Below, piece by piece: positions 25,821-34,948 of a stretch of 36,831 nt of DNA. Origin of the DNA: Thermoleophilaceae bacterium. GTDB lineage: Bacteria; Actinomycetota; Thermoleophilia; Solirubrobacterales; JACPNS01. The notes under the pieces were generated by a model. The model was not told the DNA's origin, searched no databases, and saw only the letters and a list, made by a program, of their open reading frames with translations. Within the stretch, counting starts at the first letter, position 1. Each line of letters opens with the position of its first letter. The DNA lies in contig JAEMSX010000021.1 of assembly GCA_016462645.1 (NCBI GenBank), positions 1 through 36,831 of the forward strand, read 5' to 3'. Both the position numbers and the translations under genes were made by a program.

Positions 25821-25834
25821 TCAGTAGCCGCGCG

Positions 25835-25840
25835 TATGAT
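25835..25840 (+). promoter_or_regulatory. Candidate -10 box for a leaderless RCC1 protein transcript
   Basis: TATGAT matches TATAAT at 5 of 6 positions and ends 7 nt before ATG 25848, with no Shine-Dalgarno. It supports choosing that ATG over the one at 25836. Confidence 0.45.
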
Positions 25841-25847
25841 GCCGACA

Positions 25848-28448
25848 ATGGTGTTTGTGCGCTCGTTCAAATCCATTGCGTTGACCGTGCTGGTCATGCT
25901 TTCGCTCGGTGCCGCGAGCGCCGCCGCCGCGACCCCGAGCGTGAAGGTCGCGCTCGACTACGCGTGCGCCTTGTCCGAAGCCGGAACCGTCTCCTGCTGG
26001 GGCAGCAACTTCCGCGGCCAGCTCGGCGACGGCACCAGAACCGACAGCTCCGTTCCGGTCGCGGTTCAGAATGTCGCCAACGCCACGCAGCTCGATGTGG
26101 GCATGTACGGCGCCTGCGCGCTGATCGCCGACGGCACTGTGAAGTGCTGGGGGTCAAACGAGTACGGCGCGCTGGGCTCGGCCGCGAGCTACGCGACCGT
26201 GACTCCGACCACGGTCACCGGCATCAGCGGAGCGGTCAAGGTTTCGGTCGGTGAGGCGACGATCTGCGCGCTGCTTGCTTCGCCTGCCGGCACCGTCAAG
26301 TGTTGGGGCTACGGGAGCTCCGGCCAATTGGGAGTTGTGGCCCCGCCAAGCTCAACTTCGACCCCGCAGACGATCACCACTCTCGGTGGGCCGGCAACGG
26401 ACATCGCAGTCGCGGACTTCCACGCCTGCGCGGTGGTCGCAGGCGCGCTCAAGTGCTGGGGCGCGAACTATTCAAAACAGATCCAGGACTCGGCCACACT
26501 TCAGTTCGACACGCCGGTCCTCGTCAACGGGCTGAGTAGCGGTGTCGCGCAGCCGGCGCCCGGCATCAACCACACATGCGTGATCATGACCACCGGTGCG
26601 ATCAAGTGCTGGGGCGCGAACTTCAGTGGCCAGGACGGCACCGGCCTCAGTGGCAACAACACAACTTCGCCCCAGAACAACCTGATCACGTCGGGCGCGT
26701 CGTTTGTCGGCTACGGCGAGGACTTCCACTGCGCGCTGGTCGGCGACGTGGGCAAGTGCTGGGGCGGGAACGCATACGGCCAGCTCGGCGACGGAACCAC
26801 CGACAGCAGACCGGCACCGACCATTCCGATCGGGCTCGGCAGCGGGGTCACTTCGATCGATGCGGGCGGCTCGAACGCCTGCGCAATCGTGAGCAAGGTC
26901 GTCAAGTGCTGGGGACCGAACGAGTCCGGCGCGCTCGGAAACGGCACTTCTTCAAATCAGCACTCGCCGGTGGATGTCCCGAACGTCACCGGAGCGACCG
27001 ATGTGGACGTGTCCACGAGCCACGCCTGCGCGATCGCTTCGAGCGCGCTGAAGTGTTGGGGTTCGGGCGGATCCGGGCAACTCGGCACGGGAAACACGTC
27101 GAGCGCGCCAACACCGGTGGCAGCGACCGCGTTCACCGGCACGCCCACCGGCGTTGCCACGATCGCCAGCACAACCTGCGCCGTCTTCGCGGCAGGCATC
27201 AAGTGCATCGGTAACGGCACCGACGGCGAACTCGGAAACAACTCCACGAGCAACTCCCCGACCACAACCGTGAACACCAGTCCGGCTCTGGCTGCCGCCC
27301 CGCGCATCGACGGGCGCGGAGACATGTTCTGCGCCGTCGACGGTGGACTCGTCTACTGCTGGGGCACGAACGCGGACTCGCGGCTCGGTCAGGGCGCCGG
27401 CCAGAACTTCGCAACCCTTGCCATGCTGGACAACCCGACGGCCGTGCCCGGGATTGCGAGCGGAGCAACATCGGTGGCGGTCGGATATCGCCATGTCTGC
27501 GCGGTGGTGTCCGGCGCGCTCCACTGCTGGGGCCGAAACAGCAACGGCGAAGTGAACGGAAACACGTCAACGACCGGTGAGATTCCCGTGCAGCAGACAC
27601 CCGGCGTGAGCGGAGTCAGCAGCGGAACCCGCGCAGTCGCAGCTGCTTACGGCACAACTTGCGCGATCGTCACCAGCCCCTCCGGCGGGGTCAAATGCTT
27701 CGGTGCCGGCGGCAGCGGGCAGTTGGGGAACGGTTCGCTCGCGAGTTCGGCAACAGAGGTGAACGTGACCGGCATCAGCGGCGCCACGCAGCTCGCCGCC
27801 AGCGACAGCTCCTTCTGCGCCCTGATCGCCGGTGCGGTCAAGTGTTGGGGCTGGAACTCCGCCGGCGAGCTCGGAGACGGGACCAACGCGAAGTCGAGCA
27901 CGCCCGTGAGCGTCCTCGGCATCACCAACGCGACCGACATCTCCGGGCAGGGCGGAACGTTCTGCGCCGCGCTCTCGACCGGCGGCGTCAAGTGCTGGGG
28001 CAATGGAACGACCAACCAGCTCGGTATCGGCTCAGCGATCTTCTCGGCAACCCCGAGCGCGGTGCTGGGCCTGTCGCTCTTCCCGCCCGATCCGCTTCCG
28101 ACGTACGTGAAGCAGAAGATAAAGGCCACCCTGAAGCTGAACGGCAAGATCAAGAAGTCAGGAAAGAAGCTGATCAAGGTTCCGCTGAAGCTCTTCTACG
28201 TGGCGCCCGTCGGATCGAGCGCAGCCACTGTCTGCGGCGGCACGACGACGATCTCAGTCAAAACCTCCAAGAAGAAGACGACCAAGCTCAAGGCCAAGTT
28301 CAAGCGCAAGGGCGCCAACTGCAGCTACAGCGGAACGATCAAGCTGCCCAAGTCGTTCAGGGGAAAAAAGATCAAGTTCACGGTCTCGATGCCGGGCAAC
28401 GCCGACGTGTTCAAGTACAAGAGCACGAAGACCCTGAAACTCAAGTAG
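25848..28448 (+). CDS. Secreted RCC1-repeat beta-propeller protein with Lys-rich C-terminal domain
   Basis: An exported 866-aa protein. From ATG 25848 it has a clear signal peptide ending around GAASAAAA. The body (to about residue 750) contains 14 RCC1-type repeats, each with a core like KCWGxNxxGQLGDG. Fourteen is two sets of seven, consistent with two seven-bladed propellers. Nearly every repeat pairs an upstream Cys (as in HACAIA) with the Cys of KCWG 8-14 residues on, suggesting one disulfide per blade. The last 110 residues are very Lys-rich (KIKKSGKKLIK, KKKTTKLKAKFKRK) and hold two more cysteines; they may bind cell-wall polymers. Function unknown; an extracellular binding role is inference. 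It ends in an 8-bp tail-to-tail overlap with the P450 gene. Confidence 0.85.
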   Translation: MVFVRSFKSIALTVLVMLSLGAASAAAATPSVKVALDYACALSEAGTVSCWGSNFRGQLGDGTRTDSSVPVAVQNVANATQLDVGMYGACALIADGTVKCWGSNEYGALGSAASYATVTPTTVTGISGAVKVSVGEATICALLASPAGTVKCWGYGSSGQLGVVAPPSSTSTPQTITTLGGPATDIAVADFHACAVVAGALKCWGANYSKQIQDSATLQFDTPVLVNGLSSGVAQPAPGINHTCVIMTTGAIKCWGANFSGQDGTGLSGNNTTSPQNNLITSGASFVGYGEDFHCALVGDVGKCWGGNAYGQLGDGTTDSRPAPTIPIGLGSGVTSIDAGGSNACAIVSKVVKCWGPNESGALGNGTSSNQHSPVDVPNVTGATDVDVSTSHACAIASSALKCWGSGGSGQLGTGNTSSAPTPVAATAFTGTPTGVATIASTTCAVFAAGIKCIGNGTDGELGNNSTSNSPTTTVNTSPALAAAPRIDGRGDMFCAVDGGLVYCWGTNADSRLGQGAGQNFATLAMLDNPTAVPGIASGATSVAVGYRHVCAVVSGALHCWGRNSNGEVNGNTSTTGEIPVQQTPGVSGVSSGTRAVAAAYGTTCAIVTSPSGGVKCFGAGGSGQLGNGSLASSATEVNVTGISGATQLAASDSSFCALIAGAVKCWGWNSAGELGDGTNAKSSTPVSVLGITNATDISGQGGTFCAALSTGGVKCWGNGTTNQLGIGSAIFSATPSAVLGLSLFPPDPLPTYVKQKIKATLKLNGKIKKSGKKLIKVPLKLFYVAPVGSSAATVCGGTTTISVKTSKKKTTKLKAKFKRKGANCSYSGTIKLPKSFRGKKIKFTVSMPGNADVFKYKSTKTLKLK

Positions 28449-29802
28449 CCGCGAGCGCGGATTCCGGCTGCGGCTCCGAAGCCAGATCATCGAGCGGCGT
28501 TAGGTCGATTGATCGCGCGCGCAACACGCCGCCCTTGCGCGGCTGGAATGCCACTCCGCGGAACCGCCAGCGCTCGTCCTTCGCGCTGGTCGGAACGATC
28601 TCGCAACGGGTCAGGAGCATGCGTAGAACAACGTCCATCTCAAGCTTCGCGAAAGCGGCTCCGGCGCAGCGCCGTACCCCGCCGCCGAACGGAACCCAGG
28701 AGTAGGTGTCCGGCGCCGCGTCGAGGAATCGGTCCGGGTGGAAGCGATCTGGCTCGGGAAACAGCGCCGCGTCTGTGTGCAGGCCGAGAAAGTCGACGAT
28801 CACGTGCATCCCCGCCGGCACCGTCCACTCGCCCAGCTCAAAGTCCTTGACGACGTGGCGTTCGGTCGCAACGATCACCGGACGCGTCCGCTGGATCTCC
28901 CAGATCGTCGCCTCGCGCAGCTGTGAGCCGCCATGTTCGGCTTCCTCGACGAGCCGGTCGAGCACCTCAGGATGACGTCGCAGTCGCTCGACTGCCCACG
29001 CCAGCGATGCAGCGGTCGTCTCGTGACCGGCGACGAGGATCGTGAGCAGCTCGTCGGAGATCTGTTCACGGCTCATCGCGGTCCCGTCGTCGTAGCGCGC
29101 CTGCAGCAGCAGCGCGAGCACATCGGAACGCTCGGCGAGGTGTTCGTCGGCGCGGTGCTTGGCGACGACATGGTCAATCACGTCGTTGTACTGATCGCGG
29201 AGCGCCATGAAGCGCATCCAGGGGCTGCGCGGCCCCCAGTCCTTCTGCAGGAATGGTGCGGCGGTGAGCATCGAGCCGAGCTTGACCAGCGGCGGGATGA
29301 TGCGACGCAGGTCGTCGAAATCGTCATCCTCGGCGCCGAACACCGCACGCAGGATCGCGTTTAGCGTGATCCGCATCATCGGCTCGAGCGTGGGAAAGTC
29401 CTCGCCGACCGGCCAGGTCGCCATCTCCGCGAGCGTCTCCTCTTCGAAGATGCGCGTGTATGTGCCCATGCGCTCGCCATGAAAGGGCGGGAGGATCAGG
29501 CGGCGCTCGCGCAGGTGCAGGTCTTCGTCAAGCGCAAAGATCGAGTTGCGGCCGAGTGTCCGCTTGAGCGGGCTGGAGTCGCCGGCGTGGAGAACGTCCG
29601 GCTTGGCGGTGAACACCTGCTTGACCAGCGTGGGATCGGACACGCCGACGGATTCTCCGAAGCCGGGTACATGGGCCCGGACGGCTTTCCCGAACCTGCG
29701 GTTGCGGCGTGACACCAGGTCCGGTCGACCGGTGAGGTAGGCCAGGGTGATCAGGGCGCCGGCGAACGGGACTTTCGGTGGGAGTTGATCGATCTTGTGC
29801 AC
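28441..29802 (-). CDS. Cytochrome P450
   Basis: Soluble haem-thiolate monooxygenase, 453 aa. Core motifs are intact: I-helix AGHETTA (oxygen activation), ExxR as EIQR in the K helix, FHPDRFLD before the haem loop, and the haem-binding PFGGGVRRCAG with the proximal Cys. The substrate cannot be told. The longest frame starts at TTG 29874, but I prefer GTG 29802 (VHKIDQLPPKVPF), which gives a normal P450 N-terminus and leaves a perfect palindrome (29823-29840) just upstream instead of within the coding region. No ferredoxin or ferredoxin reductase gene is nearby. It is divergent from acs. Confidence 0.92.
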   Translation of the reverse strand: MHKIDQLPPKVPFAGALITLAYLTGRPDLVSRRNRRFGKAVRAHVPGFGESVGVSDPTLVKQVFTAKPDVLHAGDSSPLKRTLGRNSIFALDEDLHLRERRLILPPFHGERMGTYTRIFEEETLAEMATWPVGEDFPTLEPMMRITLNAILRAVFGAEDDDFDDLRRIIPPLVKLGSMLTAAPFLQKDWGPRSPWMRFMALRDQYNDVIDHVVAKHRADEHLAERSDVLALLLQARYDDGTAMSREQISDELLTILVAGHETTAASLAWAVERLRRHPEVLDRLVEEAEHGGSQLREATIWEIQRTRPVIVATERHVVKDFELGEWTVPAGMHVIVDFLGLHTDAALFPEPDRFHPDRFLDAAPDTYSWVPFGGGVRRCAGAAFAKLEMDVVLRMLLTRCEIVPTSAKDERWRFRGVAFQPRKGGVLRARSIDLTPLDDLASEPQPESALAAT

Positions 29803-29822
29803 GGAGAGATTGTGCCAGAAAT

Positions 29823-29840
29823 TGGTACGCGTGTGTACCA
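29823..29840. promoter_or_regulatory. 18-bp palindrome between P450 and acs
   Basis: TGGTAC-GCGTGT-GTACCA has perfect 6-bp arms and a 6-nt centre. ACGCGT occurs inside it (29827-29832) and again right beside it (29840-29845). It lies 21 bp upstream of the proposed P450 start and 100 bp upstream of acs. A dimeric repressor such as a TetR-family protein, common for P450 genes, is a plausible ligand, but no regulator gene is in the window. Confidence 0.5.
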
Positions 29841-29939
29841 CGCGTCCAGATTCTTTCTCAGGGTGCGCGTGCAACCCGGCTGAAACCCCGCACCCGTAGG
29901 ATGGGGTGAGGAATTTGCAACGTCTGTGGGAGGACGCAC

Positions 29940-31904
<1,965 letters not shown>

Positions 31905-31910
31905 CCGGCA

Positions 31911-32720
31911 CTACTGGTCCGACTTCTTGAAGTCGGACGGGCTTTCGCTCGCGGGGCCCGACGCCCCGAGAGCCGCGACTTCGCGCCATGTGACCGGCCG
32001 ACCGAGCTTCCACGCCGGCGGGGTCTGCGGACCTTCGCCGAGCAGCATGATCGCGATCGATCCGATCCAGAAGACCTGGAGCAGTGCCGCGAGCGGCGGG
32101 GCGATCAGGTTGGCGAGACCGATCGCGATCGCAACCGAGCCGACCAGGCGCGTGAGCAGGCCGAGCCGCATGCAGTACATGCCGGTCATCACCCACGCGA
32201 TCGCGACGAGCAGTTGCGCGAAGAGGTAGAGCGTGGTCGTGAACTCGATCGTGTTCGAGTTGAGCAGATCCTGGGCGACTTTGGCCGTCTGGGCGGGAGC
32301 GTCGGCGAATTTGTTCGCTGCTGACACCTGGGCGAGTGTGTAGGCCGGATACACGATTGCCGCCAGCACCGGTCCGGCGATTGCGGCATAGAGCGCGAGC
32401 TTGGGGACAAGCGTCGAGCGCGAGCGCGCCGCGAGGATCAGGTGGACCAGCACCGCGGCGACGAGCAACGACGCGATCGAGAAGAAGAAGCTCGAGAAGA
32501 CGAACGCGAGCTTGTGGTCGGCGATCGCCTCAAGCTTCTTCGCGTTCGTGCCGCCCGAGGAATCCTTCAGCGCGAGCCACGTCGTGAAGATGAATCCCGA
32601 GAACATCGCGACCGTCAACACGGACGCCAGGCCCACCATGCGTGCGCGTGCGCGCTCGACGGTCAGCTCGTCATCGGTCATCTGCAGAGCGGGGTCTGCC
32701 TTTGTCGGGCCGTTTGCCAC
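31911..32720 (-). CDS. Six-helix membrane protein of unknown function
   Basis: A 269-aa integral membrane protein. Hydrophobic segments lie at about residues 28-52, 70-96, 105-130, 160-186, 190-212 and 214-231, with a polar loop before the fourth and a polar C-terminal tail ending in DFKKSDQ. I do not recognise a family with confidence; general resemblance to DUF4386-type proteins is possible. GTG 32720 is chosen because TAGGAT lies 6 nt upstream, a leaderless layout; ATG 32681 is an alternative. It converges with acs (6 bp apart), and its last codons contain the acs hairpin. Confidence 0.75.
   Translation of the reverse strand: MANGPTKADPALQMTDDELTVERARARMVGLASVLTVAMFSGFIFTTWLALKDSSGGTNAKKLEAIADHKLAFVFSSFFFSIASLLVAAVLVHLILAARSRSTLVPKLALYAAIAGPVLAAIVYPAYTLAQVSAANKFADAPAQTAKVAQDLLNSNTIEFTTTLYLFAQLLVAIAWVMTGMYCMRLGLLTRLVGSVAIAIGLANLIAPPLAALLQVFWIGSIAIMLLGEGPQTPPAWKLGRPVTWREVAALGASGPASESPSDFKKSDQ
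31917..31938 (+). terminator. acsA: Perfect hairpin after acs, inside the convergent gene's 3' end
   Basis: GTCCGACTTC and GAAGTCGGAC are perfect 10-bp arms separated by 2 nt, so a stable stem with a short loop can form. It begins 12 nt after the acs stop and is followed by GGGCTTTCG. It also encodes part of the SDFKKSDQ end of the facing membrane protein. Confidence 0.6.
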
Positions 32721-32726
32721 GCGGCG

Positions 32727-32732
32727 ATCCTA
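32727..32732 (-). promoter_or_regulatory. Candidate -10 box for a leaderless transcript (gene at 31911-32720)
   Basis: TAGGAT on the minus strand ends 6 nt before GTG 32720. The same hexamer and spacing precede the SDR at 36089, which strengthens both. Confidence 0.45.
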
Positions 32733-32745
32733 GCCGCGCTGGCTC

Positions 32746-32751
32746 TATGCT
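32746..32751 (+). promoter_or_regulatory. Candidate -10 box for the ACT-domain gene
   Basis: TATGCT fits TANNNT and would start transcription near 32758, just before AAGGAGAGG, the Shine-Dalgarno of the ACT-domain gene. Its partner promoter on the other strand is only about 14 bp away. Confidence 0.35.
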
Positions 32752-32774
32752 GGCCAGCAAGGAGAGGTGAAAGC

Positions 32775-33314
32775 ATGAGTACGTACGCAGTCGCAGTAGT
32801 TGGACGGGACCGGCCGGGAATCGCCGCCGCGGTCGTCAACGCGTTGTATGAGTCGGACGCGAACATCGAGGACTCGCGCATGTCGATCCTCGGCGGGCAC
32901 TTCGCGATGATGCTCGTCGTCTCGATGGATGACGGCGACGGAGCAGCTGGTTTGAACGCCAAACTTGAGAAGGTCCGGACGTCGATGGGTCTTGAGCACG
33001 CGCTCGCGCAGCAGATCGAGGACGCAGGCAGCGACGCGCGGCCGGCGCCCACACATGTTTTGACTGTCTACGGCGCGGACCACCCGGGAATCGTCGCCGC
33101 GGTCTGCGATGCCCTTGCGGCGCGGTCAGTCAACATCGACGACCTCGCGACGCGCGTGGTGGGCAGCGAGGATGCGCCGGTCTACACCTTGATCTGCGAG
33201 CTGACGCTTCCGGGAGAACTTGAACCTGCGGCGCTCAGCGCGGACCTCGATGGCGTCGCCGTTGCTCAGGGCGTCGAAGTCTCGCTGCGCGAACTCGACC
33301 AAGACATCCTCTAG
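32775..33314 (+). CDS. Two-ACT-domain protein, GcvR-like
   Basis: A 179-aa protein made of two ACT domains (about residues 3-80 and 93-175). Each begins with the ligand-binding type motif: GRDRPGIAAAV and GADHPGIVAAV. The arrangement matches the GcvR family, which in E. coli controls the glycine cleavage system with GcvA, but no glycine cleavage genes are nearby, so the regulatory target is unknown. ATG 32775 has a good Shine-Dalgarno (AAGGAGAGG). It ends 5 bp before def and is surely co-transcribed with it. Confidence 0.85.
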   Translation: MSTYAVAVVGRDRPGIAAAVVNALYESDANIEDSRMSILGGHFAMMLVVSMDDGDGAAGLNAKLEKVRTSMGLEHALAQQIEDAGSDARPAPTHVLTVYGADHPGIVAAVCDALAARSVNIDDLATRVVGSEDAPVYTLICELTLPGELEPAALSADLDGVAVAQGVEVSLRELDQDIL

Positions 33315-33319
33315 TTCGC

Positions 33320-33808
33320 ATGGCCGTTCGCAAGGTGCTGCTGTACCCGGATCCGGGCCTGAAGCGCGTGTGTGCGCCTGCGCCAGTCGGGGCGGAGCTG
33401 GCGACGATCGTTGACGATCTGACCGACACGATGCGGAGTTTTCCCGGGTGCGTCGGGATTGCCGCCCCGCAGATCGGCTACTTCAGTCGTGTGGCGGTGA
33501 TTGATCTGTCGGCGCACAAGAAGGCGCCGGAGAGCGTTCACGGGTTGACCGTGCTGGTTGATCCGGTTGTGGTGTCCGGCGAGGGAAGCGAAGTCGCGCG
33601 TGAGGGGTGTTTGTCGATCCCTCAGTTGACCGCGAACGTGCGGCGGTTTGTGGACGCGGTTGTTGAGACGCGTGACGGGAGGCTGGAGTTCGAGGGTTTC
33701 GAAGCCCGCTGCGTCCTCCACGAGATCGATCACCTCGACGGGCTGCTGTTCCTGGATCGCGTGGACTCGCTGACGCAGGACGTCTTCCCGCGCAAGCAAC
33801 GCAAGTAG
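33320..33808 (+). CDS. def: Peptide deformylase
   Basis: Metal-dependent hydrolase that removes the N-formyl group from new proteins; 162 aa. All three family motifs are present: CVGIAAPQIG (motif 1), EGCLS (motif 2, with the metal-binding Cys) and HEIDHLDG (motif 3, with two metal-binding His and the catalytic Glu). It sits 5 bp downstream of the ACT-domain gene. The usual fmt partner is not in the window. Its TAG lies in one arm of a terminator hairpin. Confidence 0.96.
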   Translation: MAVRKVLLYPDPGLKRVCAPAPVGAELATIVDDLTDTMRSFPGCVGIAAPQIGYFSRVAVIDLSAHKKAPESVHGLTVLVDPVVVSGEGSEVAREGCLSIPQLTANVRRFVDAVVETRDGRLEFEGFEARCVLHEIDHLDGLLFLDRVDSLTQDVFPRKQRK

Positions 33809-33827
33809 GCGCGGGACCGCTACTTGC
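33801..33827. terminator. Shared bidirectional hairpin of def and the facing SDR
   Basis: GCAAGTAG (33801-33808) and CTACTTGC (33820-33827) form a perfect 8-bp stem over an 11-nt loop. Each arm contains the final Lys codon and TAG stop of one of the two convergent genes. Confidence 0.6.
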
Positions 33828-34623
33828 CGACGGGCCAGACGCGGTCGAGCACTTCCAGCGTGACCTTGGTCGGGGAGAGCTTGGCGCTGTAGGCGCCGAT
33901 CTTGTTCACGGCCTTTGGGATGTAGACGCGCTTCTGCTTGAACATCGCGTCGATGCCGGCGCGGGCGCAGTCCTCGGCTGACTGCCAGGCCCAGTCGGGC
34001 GAGTCGTTCTCCAGAGCTTGCTGCGCCTCGCCGAAGAACTCGGTGCGCGTGGGGCCGGGGCAGAGGACGGTGAAGCTGATGCCGGTGCCCTTGAACTCCT
34101 GCGACAGGCCCTGCGAGAACGACAGCACGTAGGCCTTGGTCGCGGCATAGACCGCTTGGCGCGGCATCGGCTGAAAACCGGCCGTCGAGGCGACATTCAG
34201 GACGGCGCCGGCGTGCCGCTCCATCATCCCCGGCACGACCATGTGCGTGAGGGCCGTCAAAGCCACAACGTTCACCTCGAGCTGCTGCATCTGCGTCTCG
34301 AGCGGATCGGCGAGGAACGCGCCGTCGGTGCCGATGCCCGCGTTGTTGATCAGGATCTCGACATGGTCGCCACGCGCCTCGATCGAATCGAGCAGCTCCT
34401 GGCGCTGAACGGGATCGGTCACGTCGCAGGCGACGGCGATCGCACGGACGTTGTGTTTCTCCTCGAGTTCCGCGGCCAGCTCGGTCAGGCGTTCGATGCG
34501 GCGCGCGGCGAGCGTGACGTTGTAGCCGCGCTCAGCCATCTGCCTGGCGAACTCGGTTCCGATCCCGGCGGACGCGCCAGTGATCAGACAGGTACCGGTC
34601 TCGGAGGGGATCGGGATGCTCAT
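33820..34623 (-). CDS. Short-chain dehydrogenase/reductase
   Basis: Classical SDR of 267 aa using NAD(P)H. The cofactor motif TGASAGIG is near residue 15, an Arg pair after the second strand (AARRIERL) suggests NADPH, and NNAGIG, the Ser of NVASTAG and the catalytic YAATK are all present. The substrate is unknown. ATG 34623 is preferred over an in-frame extension to 34665 because TAGATT lies 7 nt upstream and the extension (with Cys and Arg) does not look like an SDR start. It is divergent from a small acidic protein gene. Confidence 0.9.
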   Translation of the reverse strand: MSIPIPSETGTCLITGASAGIGTEFARQMAERGYNVTLAARRIERLTELAAELEEKHNVRAIAVACDVTDPVQRQELLDSIEARGDHVEILINNAGIGTDGAFLADPLETQMQQLEVNVVALTALTHMVVPGMMERHAGAVLNVASTAGFQPMPRQAVYAATKAYVLSFSQGLSQEFKGTGISFTVLCPGPTRTEFFGEAQQALENDSPDWAWQSAEDCARAGIDAMFKQKRVYIPKAVNKIGAYSAKLSPTKVTLEVLDRVWPVGK

Positions 34624-34630
34624 CGGCGTC

Positions 34631-34636
34631 AATCTA
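34631..34636 (-). promoter_or_regulatory. Candidate -10 box of the SDR gene (leaderless)
   Basis: TAGATT on the minus strand ends 7 nt before ATG 34623. It fits TANNNT. No Shine-Dalgarno separates it from the start. Confidence 0.4.
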
Positions 34637-34664
34637 CCTGAGCCGAAGTAGCATCGAACGCACA

Positions 34665-34928
34665 ATGGACGAATTCAATCTCTTTGGTGATCCCGACGAA
34701 CTCCAGCGCCGCATGGCCGAGTTCGCTGAACAGATGCAGAGCGGCCAGCGTGTCGCCTGGGCCGACAACGCGATCAGCCTCGCCGTGGACATGACCGTCG
34801 CAGCGATCGAGAAGATCGACGCAAGCGGCTCCAGCGACGAACAGGCGATGCAGATCCGCGACGCAATGCGGATGATCTTCCCGGAAGCGGTGACGCTGGT
34901 CCGGGAAGCGCGCGAAGGCCTGCAGTAG
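34665..34928 (+). CDS. Small acidic helical protein of unknown function
   Basis: An 87-aa protein with no membrane segment, acidic and predicted mostly helical (DELQRRMAEFAEQMQSG, AISLAVDMTVAAIEKID). Codon use matches neighbouring genes and the frame is uninterrupted, which supports coding. No family was recognised. TAGCAT lies 10 nt before the ATG, so the leader would be a few bases at most. It is divergent from the SDR and convergent with the UPF0104-like gene, 20 bp away. Confidence 0.65.
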   Translation: MDEFNLFGDPDELQRRMAEFAEQMQSGQRVAWADNAISLAVDMTVAAIEKIDASGSSDEQAMQIRDAMRMIFPEAVTLVREAREGLQ

Positions 34929-34948
34929 CCGTTCGATAACTGCGCGCT

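Noticed and set aside
34624-34665. Longer SDR start at 34665
   Set aside because: The added residues do not resemble an SDR start and overlap the divergent small gene; ATG 34623 has a -10-like box at the leaderless distance.
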